From: Afipia sp.
Lineage (GTDB): Bacteria > Pseudomonadota > Alphaproteobacteria > Rhizobiales > Xanthobacteraceae
NCBI GenBank assembly: GCA_026400415.1
Contig: JAPLPA010000271.1
Location: 1 to 10,762 of the forward strand
Length of the DNA stretch: 10,762 nt
Reading direction: 5' to 3'
Shown here: positions 6,110 through 10,762 of the stretch, piece by piece
Layout: every line of letters begins with the position of its first letter
How positions within the stretch are numbered: position 1 is the stretch's first letter
The notes under the pieces: generated by a model
What the model was told of the DNA's origin: nothing
The model's input: only the letters and a program-made list of their open reading frames with translations
Databases searched by the model: none
Program-made: the position numbers and the translations under genes

Positions 6110-7594
6110 TCCTATGCACCATTTCGTGGTGCGCAAAACCCGCTTGATCCGGGACTCATCGTTGCGCCCGAACAAATGGCAGAGGACTTCGCCCAGCTGG
6201 CGAAGGTGACCGGCTGCATCCGAACTTATTCGGTCGGCAATGGATTGGACCGCGTTCCTGAGCTTGCCCAGAAAGCCGGCCTGAAGGTCATGCTCGGTGT
6301 CTGGATCGGCACCAACAAACTCGACAACAAGATTCAAGTCGAAAGAGGTATCGCGCTTTCCAAGCAGTTTCCCGGGGTCGTGACGGCGTTCATCGTCGGC
6401 AACGAGGTCCTGCTTCGCGGCGAGATGACATCGTCCGACCTCGTGGCGAATATCCGTGCCGTGAAGGCAAAGGTTTCAGTTCCGGTGACATATGCGGATG
6501 TCTGGGAATTCTGGCTAAAGAATCGCGACGTCTATGACTCGGTGGATTTCGTCACGATTCATATCCTTCCGTATTGGGAAGACTTTCCGATCCGAGCCAG
6601 CTACGCGGCGAGTCATGTAGATTCGATCCGCAAGCGCATGGCGGTCGCATTTCCCAACAAAGAAATCCTCATCGGTGAAACCGGCTGGCCGAGTTCGGGT
6701 CGGATGCGCGAGGGCGCTTTGCCGTCGCGCGCCAATCAGGCGCGTGTCGTCTCCGAAATTCTGGAACTTGCCCGCACGCAGAAATTCCGCGTCAACCTGA
6801 TCGAAGCCTACGATCAGCCGTGGAAGCGCAACTTCGAAGGCACCGTCGGCGGACATTGGGGGCTTTTCGATGCGGACAGCCGCGCGCTGAAGTATCCGGC
6901 GGGCGTGCCGATCACGAATTTCCCGCTGGCGAAAGTCTATGCGGGCGCGGGAATGATCCTTGCGTTGCTGATTTTCGGCGTGTCGTTTCTGACGCTGCGG
7001 CGCCGTCCGTGGTCGCCACGATTGAGCTCGTGGCTTGTCGTTGCGATCAGCGCGACCGCAGCAGGTTCGTTGCTGGGTGTCGCGTTCGAGAAGATGATGG
7101 TTGAGAGTTTGGGCGTTGGCGGATGGATCAGCGGAATTGCACTGGTGGTTTGTGCAGTCGCCGCACCATTGATCGTGGCCAACACCGTCATGTATGGCCG
7201 TAGCCTGCCGACATTTCTTGAATTGATCGGACCGGCCGACTATCGCACGTCGTCGCGCATGCAAAGATTGCTCGGGATTGTGCTTTTGGCGACGACGATC
7301 CTCGCAACCGCGACAGCCCTTGGATTTGTGTTCGATCCTCGCTACCGCGATTTCCACTTTGCGGCACTGTCGATGGCGGTCATTCCGTTTTTGTTGCTGA
7401 CGGCCGTCAACCGTTCGCCGGACGGATCGCGTTCCATCGCCGAGTCGGTATTCGCCGGCACGCTGGCCATTTCGGCGATCTACACGATCTTCAATGAAGG
7501 GCCGGCGAACTGGCAGTCGTTGTGGACTTGCGGAATTTATTTTTTGCTGGCGCTCACGCTGTCGCGGGCGCGGGTCGTGCAAATCCCAAAATAA
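6083..7594 (+). CDS. ndvC: GH17 membrane glucan-modifying protein (NdvC), N-terminus disrupted
   Basis: This is a probable beta-1,6 branching or transglycosylating protein of periplasmic glucan synthesis. From the GTG at 6083 it has 503 residues: a GH17 domain (~8-280) and then about seven membrane helices (284-304, ~316-336, 346-368, 397-417, ~427-441, ~455-471, 480-494). Glu108 (VGNE) and Glu199 (GETGWPS) match the GH17 acid/base and nucleophile. LPYWEDF, EAYDQPWK and FEGTVGGHWG closely parallel the GH17 half of NdvB, so the two are paralogous. There is no GT2 domain. B. japonicum NdvC is described as a ~60 kDa membrane protein needed for beta-1,6 linkages. The GTG is the first start in a frame open from 5924, but a product starting there has no signal or anchor to export GH17; the anchor lies in another frame at 5970-6109. 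The gene may therefore be inactive, or the sequence may carry an error. The 3' end overlaps the convergent gene by 41 bases. Confidence 0.82.
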   Translation: MVVACHAGVSYAPFRGAQNPLDPGLIVAPEQMAEDFAQLAKVTGCIRTYSVGNGLDRVPELAQKAGLKVMLGVWIGTNKLDNKIQVERGIALSKQFPGVVTAFIVGNEVLLRGEMTSSDLVANIRAVKAKVSVPVTYADVWEFWLKNRDVYDSVDFVTIHILPYWEDFPIRASYAASHVDSIRKRMAVAFPNKEILIGETGWPSSGRMREGALPSRANQARVVSEILELARTQKFRVNLIEAYDQPWKRNFEGTVGGHWGLFDADSRALKYPAGVPITNFPLAKVYAGAGMILALLIFGVSFLTLRRRPWSPRLSSWLVVAISATAAGSLLGVAFEKMMVESLGVGGWISGIALVVCAVAAPLIVANTVMYGRSLPTFLELIGPADYRTSSRMQRLLGIVLLATTILATATALGFVFDPRYRDFHFAALSMAVIPFLLLTAVNRSPDGSRSIAESVFAGTLAISAIYTIFNEGPANWQSLWTCGIYFLLALTLSRARVVQIPK

Positions 7595-7934
7595 GCAAAC
7601 CGAGCGCAACACCGGACAGTCCGATGTTGTAGAGCACGATGCCGAAGCACGCCGCAACGAGGCCAACCGTCAGCGTCACAATGGACGGACGGATCAGATG
7701 CAGCACGGCCACAATCATTGCGACGATACCGAAGACGTAGCTCTTGAACAGATACGTCATGAGAATGCGGGTCTTGCAAAGCATGGTTTGCAGTCCGGCT
7801 TCGCATTCGAGACGCACCTGCGTGAATTCGATCGCCATGTAGCGCAGATAAAGCGCGTAGCCGATCGTGAGGAAGCCCACGACCAATATCCACTGCACCT
7901 GAAGCGCCGTCAGTCTGAATGGTTCTTTTTTCAT
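7554..7934 (-). CDS. Small four-helix membrane protein of unknown function
   Basis: I do not recognise this 126-residue protein. It shows four predicted helices (~11-30, 64-82, 84-102, 105-119), a basic N-terminus (MKKEPFR) and a loop after helix 1 with two cysteines (44 and 53, ECEAGLQTMLC), which could form a disulfide if periplasmic. The ATG at 7934 is the only usable start, since an in-frame TGA lies a few codons upstream. No clear Shine-Dalgarno sequence is visible. The gene follows the SPOR-like gene on the same strand with a 61-base gap, so the two may be co-transcribed. Its last 41 bases overlap the end of ndvC tail to tail. The hydrophobic pattern, with charges placed between helices, argues for real coding. 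Confidence 0.7.
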   Translation of the reverse strand: MKKEPFRLTALQVQWILVVGFLTIGYALYLRYMAIEFTQVRLECEAGLQTMLCKTRILMTYLFKSYVFGIVAMIVAVLHLIRPSIVTLTVGLVAACFGIVLYNIGLSGVALGLLILGFARPAPATA

Positions 7935-7995
7935 GCGGGCGGAATATGGTTTGAAATGGCCGAAGACTCAACCCGCCGAACCAATTGTTCGCCGG

Positions 7996-9051
7996 CTATC
8001 TGAAGCCGAAAATCGACGAAAATGACGATCCGCCCGACGCCGGGACGGATTGGCCTTGGGCCCGTTTTTTTGGCGCGACGGGTTTTGCGTCGGGTTTCTT
8101 CTCGTCCTGCATGGCCAGGCGCTGCCCGTCATAGACCGAAGGCAGGCATGAGCGCTTGTCGGCGATCAGTATGGCGCAGATTTTGGCGGCAGCCGCAGCA
8201 TCGTTCAGCGGGCCGGCAACCAGTCGCAGTTTCATGCCGAGCCCGTCGTTGCCTTCCTTCATCACGACGATGGGTTGAAGCGCGCCAAAAATTGCGCCGT
8301 TCGATTTGTTCACCGTGCGCCAGACGGCACGAAGGCCTTCGACGGAATTTGCGCCGCCGAGTTCGACGCCGAACGCTGTCTGTTGAACCGGCTTATCGGC
8401 GATGGCGTTGTTTGATGCCGCAGCGTCGGTCGTCAACGCGCCTGTGACGGTTGTTTCCTTTTTCGCGGGCTCTGCGGCGGCGGCTTTCTGCTCGACCGGC
8501 GCGGGACTTGGGATGGAAGCAACGGGAGCAATTTTGGGGGGCGGAGTGAGCTGAGGCGCAGCCTGCTGTTTGGTATCCGGCGGCACTGTGACGGTTGCTG
8601 TCGCAATGTCAGGTGCCGCTGCCTGCGGCGCGGCGATAATAGGTGGCAGGTTCGCTATCGCTTTCTGCTTTGCGATGGAGCCCGTCACGGATTCCAGATT
8701 TTCTTCGAGCACCGTCACGCGTGCGTAAAGCCGGTCACGATCGCCGTTCAGCGTGTCGACGGCCGCTGCGAGTTGTCGGGCCTGGTTCTGGCTTTCCTTG
8801 GCAATCCATTGCACCTGCTTTGTCTGCATCTCCGCAGCGGCCAATTGTTCGCGCTGGATTGCGACGGGCGACTGGGTGGCGAGAATACCGACAATGACCG
8901 CGCCGACCGTGCCGACGCCCCATGAGCCCAGACGCCACAACGCGCGGCGATCCAGTTCATCCTCCTCGGCGAGGACGTTGCTCATCCAACCGCCGGGTTC
9001 GTCGTCCGCCAGCCCTAGAGCCTCAGCCGGATTGTCGAGCTTTTTAGTCAT
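7996..9051 (-). CDS. Single-pass membrane protein with coiled coil and C-terminal SPOR-like domain
   Basis: This 351-residue bitopic inner-membrane protein likely reaches into the periplasm. In order it has: an acidic cytoplasmic N-terminus (1-40); one helix (~42-60, WGVGTVGAVIVGILA); a heptad-rich probable coiled coil (~64-132); a Pro/Ala/Gln-rich flexible linker (~135-225); a SPOR-like domain (~225-313) with LRLVAGPLNDAAAAAKICAI and an SCLPSVYDGQRLA end, including Cys292 and Cys302; and a basic, Ser/Gly-rich tail. SPOR domains bind glycan strands lacking stem peptides, mostly at division sites. The domain call rests on pattern, not on a profile search. The ATG at 9051 has only a weak ribosome site. 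The divergent neighbour glmU feeds peptidoglycan synthesis, which fits an envelope role, but the exact function is unknown. Confidence 0.82.
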   Translation of the reverse strand: MTKKLDNPAEALGLADDEPGGWMSNVLAEEDELDRRALWRLGSWGVGTVGAVIVGILATQSPVAIQREQLAAAEMQTKQVQWIAKESQNQARQLAAAVDTLNGDRDRLYARVTVLEENLESVTGSIAKQKAIANLPPIIAAPQAAAPDIATATVTVPPDTKQQAAPQLTPPPKIAPVASIPSPAPVEQKAAAAEPAKKETTVTGALTTDAAASNNAIADKPVQQTAFGVELGGANSVEGLRAVWRTVNKSNGAIFGALQPIVVMKEGNDGLGMKLRLVAGPLNDAAAAAKICAILIADKRSCLPSVYDGQRLAMQDEKKPDAKPVAPKKRAQGQSVPASGGSSFSSIFGFR

Positions 9052-9229
9052 GCTTTGTCGTTGCTATGTGTTGGCCTTGCCGCCGCATATGACGAATCAC
9101 CCTGCAAACACTATCAGGAACAATGCTGGTGTGCTTCGCAGGGGAAGCCGACGCAAAGACCTTTTGCCGTCGTCCGGTGTCGGGTAAGACGACGCCGAAC
9201 GGCCGTGGCCGCGTCACTTAGGGATTTCG
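9052..9229. other. Divergent intergenic region upstream of glmU
   Basis: These 178 bases separate the SPOR-like gene from glmU and should hold promoters for both. No confident -35/-10 pair was found. AGGGA at 9220-9224, five bases before the glmU ATG, is a reasonable ribosome site. A plus-strand frame from TTG 9055 is open across it but looks non-coding. Confidence 0.4.
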
Positions 9230-10585
9230 ATGACCGCGCGAACATCGCTCACTGTTGTGCTGGCGGCCGGTGAGGGTACGCGAATGCGTTCACGCTTGCC
9301 CAAGGTGCTGCACCAGATCGCAGGCCGCGCGATGCTTGCGCATGTCTTGGCGGCAGCACCTCGTGGTGCGAGCGATAAGGTTGCGGTCGTCGTCGGCCCC
9401 GATCATCAGGCCGTGAGCGACGAGGCCAGACGCGTATCCCTCGATGCGACGACATTCGTTCAGCGCGAGCGCTTGGGTACGGCGCATGCGGTGCTTGCCG
9501 CGCGCGATGCGATTGCGAAAGGTGCTGACGACCTTTTGATCGTGTTCGGCGACACGCCGCTCATCGATGCTTCGACATTTGAGAGATTGCGTGCGCCGTT
9601 ACGCGATGGCGCAGCGCTTGTCGTGCTCGGTTTTCACGCAAAGGATCCCACGGGCTATGGACGGCTGCTGGTTGAAGGCGACCGACTGTTAGGAATCCGC
9701 GAGCATGGCGATGCGTCGGAGGCCGAGCGCAAGATTACGCTCTGCAATGCCGGCGTCATGGCGATGGACGGTAAGACGGCGCTGCAAATTCTCGACCGCA
9801 TCGGCAATGGCAACAGTAAGAACGAGTATTATCTGACCGACGCAGTCGCTATTGTGGGCGAACTCGGACGGCGCGCGGTTGTCATTGAAACAGGTGAGGA
9901 TGAAGTGCGCGGGATCAATACGAAATCGCAACTCGCAGAAGCCGAGCAGGTGATGCAGGCGAAGTTGCGCACGGCAGCACTTGAAGCCGGTGTGACGATG
10001 ACGGCGCCGGAAACCGTGTTCCTTGCAGCCGACACGACGTTCGGACGCGACGTCACCATCGAACCATTTGTCGTGTTCGGCCCCGGTGTGTCGATCGCGG
10101 ATGGTGCGGTGATCCATGCCTTTTCGAATATTGTCGGCGCGAACATCGGAAAGAACGCATCGGTGGGTCCTTACGCCCGTCTTCGTCCGGGCACCGTGCT
10201 CGGCGACAACACCCGCATAGGAAATTTCGTCGAGGTGAAAGCTGCGACAATCGATGCGGGCGCAAAGGCCAATCATCTTACCTATATCGGTGACGCGCAT
10301 GTCGGAGAGGGTGCCAACATCGGCGCGGGCACGATTACCTGCAACTATGACGGCGTCGACAAACACCGCACTGAGATCGGCGCGGGCGCATTCGTCGGCA
10401 CCAACTCGTCGCTTGTCGCGCCTGTGAAAATCGGTGCCGGTGCCTATATCGGGTCAGGCTCGGTGATTACGCGCGACGTCCCGGACGACGCGCTGGCAGT
10501 CGAGCGGAGCGCCCAGACCGTTAAACAGGGCTGGGCCAAGCGGTTTCGCGAGATGAAACTGCGCGGCAGGAAGGCAAAAGACTGA
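9230..10585 (+). CDS. glmU: Bifunctional GlmU: GlcN-1-P acetyltransferase / GlcNAc-1-P uridylyltransferase
   Basis: This is the cytoplasmic enzyme for the last two steps to UDP-GlcNAc. Its C-terminal half acetylates glucosamine-1-phosphate with acetyl-CoA, and its N-terminal half transfers UMP from UTP. The protein has 451 residues, normal for the family. The N-terminal pyrophosphorylase domain (1-~230) has LAAGEGTRM (11-19), Lys25, LGTAHAV (82-88), GDTPLI with Asp108, GYGR (142-145), NEYYLTD (198-204) and Asn230; Asp108 and Asn230 correspond to the Mg2+ ligands. The C-terminal left-handed beta-helix (~255-440) shows hexapeptide repeats with Arg319, Lys337, the catalytic His349, Tyr352, ITCNYDG (369-375) and GTNSSLVAPV. 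No key residue is missing. The ATG at 9230 has AGGGA upstream and begins immediately before the nucleotide-binding strand. glmS follows 121 bases later, an arrangement usual in this group. Confidence 0.98.
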   Translation: MTARTSLTVVLAAGEGTRMRSRLPKVLHQIAGRAMLAHVLAAAPRGASDKVAVVVGPDHQAVSDEARRVSLDATTFVQRERLGTAHAVLAARDAIAKGADDLLIVFGDTPLIDASTFERLRAPLRDGAALVVLGFHAKDPTGYGRLLVEGDRLLGIREHGDASEAERKITLCNAGVMAMDGKTALQILDRIGNGNSKNEYYLTDAVAIVGELGRRAVVIETGEDEVRGINTKSQLAEAEQVMQAKLRTAALEAGVTMTAPETVFLAADTTFGRDVTIEPFVVFGPGVSIADGAVIHAFSNIVGANIGKNASVGPYARLRPGTVLGDNTRIGNFVEVKAATIDAGAKANHLTYIGDAHVGEGANIGAGTITCNYDGVDKHRTEIGAGAFVGTNSSLVAPVKIGAGAYIGSGSVITRDVPDDALAVERSAQTVKQGWAKRFREMKLRGRKAKD

Positions 10586-10706
10586 GTTGCCACTGCAGTT
10601 GCGTTAACGATTTACCCTGACTCAATCCGCAATAATTGGTGAGGCGAACTTGTGCTAAATTTCGCTAGGAATGGCTGCAAATAGGCGGCCGGGGACAAAG
10701 AATTTC
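10586..10706 (+). other. glmU-glmS intergenic spacer
   Basis: This 121-base spacer is more A/T-rich than its flanks. No terminator hairpin was seen, so readthrough from glmU into glmS is possible. No glmS-type ribozyme core was seen, and none is expected in this lineage. GGGG at 10691-10694 may help position ribosomes for glmS. No confident promoter was identified. Confidence 0.4.
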
Positions 10707-10762
10707 ATGTGCGGCATTGTCGGAATTTTGGGACGAGGCCCGGTCGCGGATCAGCTCGTCGA
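10707..10762 (+). CDS. glmS: Glutamine-fructose-6-phosphate aminotransferase, 3'-truncated
   Basis: Only the first 18 codons are present. They read MCGIVGILGRGPVADQLV and run off the window end. MCGIVG is the invariant start of class II (Ntn) glutamine amidotransferases: after removal of Met, the exposed Cys is the nucleophile that releases ammonia from glutamine. The glmU neighbour makes GlmS the best choice among such enzymes. PurF and AsnB share the MCGI start but not this context. GlmS makes glucosamine-6-phosphate from fructose-6-phosphate, feeding the pathway that GlmU completes. Confidence 0.9.
   Translation, partial: MCGIVGILGRGPVADQLV

Noticed and set aside
6081..6110. Programmed ribosomal frameshift joining the ndvC anchor and GH17 frames
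   Set aside because: The junction has GTG/TGG repeats but no slippery heptamer of the X XXY YYZ kind and no downstream stem. The missing linker points to a deletion instead.
5741..6337. A 198-codon minus-strand frame across the ndvD-ndvC gap
   Set aside because: It has no recognisable motif, ignores the anchor helix and GH17 start encoded on the other strand, and has no ribosome site.
6515..7666. A 383-codon open frame on the minus strand opposite ndvC
   Set aside because: The translation is Arg/Gln/His-rich with no domain, and it lies wholly antisense to the GH17 and membrane-helix coding frame. It is a shadow of GC-rich codons.
9055..9273. A small cysteine-containing plus-strand frame upstream of glmU
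   Set aside because: It starts at a TTG without a ribosome site, overlaps the glmU start out of frame and turns into an Arg-rich run.
9689..10366. A 225-codon minus-strand frame opposite glmU
   Set aside because: It is antisense to well-conserved GlmU catalytic blocks, and the translation is Arg/His-rich without motifs.
10603..10615. A CtrA-like site (TTAACGATTTACC) between glmU and glmS
   Set aside because: The TTAA half-site lacks a second TTAA at the required seven-base spacing.

Overview
The window looks like chromosomal DNA of an alphaproteobacterium of the Bradyrhizobium / Nitrobacter / Afipia group (Nitrobacteraceae). This is inferred from three things: the moderately high GC with strong G/C third positions, the ndvB-ndvD-ndvC type beta-(1,3),(1,6)-glucan locus (best known from Bradyrhizobium japonicum), and the Rhizobiales-style proteins beside it. 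The genus cannot be fixed from sequence reading alone. No rRNA, tRNA, insertion sequence, integrase, prophage gene or CRISPR array was seen.

Layout. Positions 1-2234 (+) hold the 3' part of a fused TRAP transporter permease followed by its TAXI-type periplasmic solute-binding protein. They are closed by a strong hairpin terminator at 2271-2306. Positions 2342-5727 (-) hold a small secreted protein (probable NdvD, transcribed first) and a large GH17 + GT2 membrane glucan synthase (probable NdvB). The divergent + strand carries a second GH17 membrane protein (probable NdvC, 6083-7594). Its N-terminal membrane anchor lies in a different reading frame at 5970-6109, so the gene appears frameshifted or internally deleted. 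Two minus-strand genes follow: a small four-helix membrane protein whose 3' end overlaps that of ndvC by 41 bases, and a single-pass coiled-coil protein with a C-terminal SPOR-like domain. The window ends with glmU and the first 18 codons of glmS on the + strand, the two enzymes that supply UDP-GlcNAc for cell envelope synthesis.

How the genes work together. NdvB would polymerise UDP-glucose into beta-1,3-glucan in the inner membrane. The GH17 domains of NdvB and NdvC both keep their two catalytic glutamates and would act as periplasmic transglycosylases that branch or cyclise the chain, with NdvD as an accessory factor. Such periplasmic glucans serve in osmotic adaptation and, in Bradyrhizobium, in nodulation. 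The SPOR-like protein and glmU-glmS add a cell-wall theme next door.

The system itself is known in outline. The least ordinary points are the apparent break at the 5' end of ndvC, a sharp 66-base patch of A/T-ending codons inside ndvB, and a cluster of inverted repeats in the ndvD-ndvB gap.
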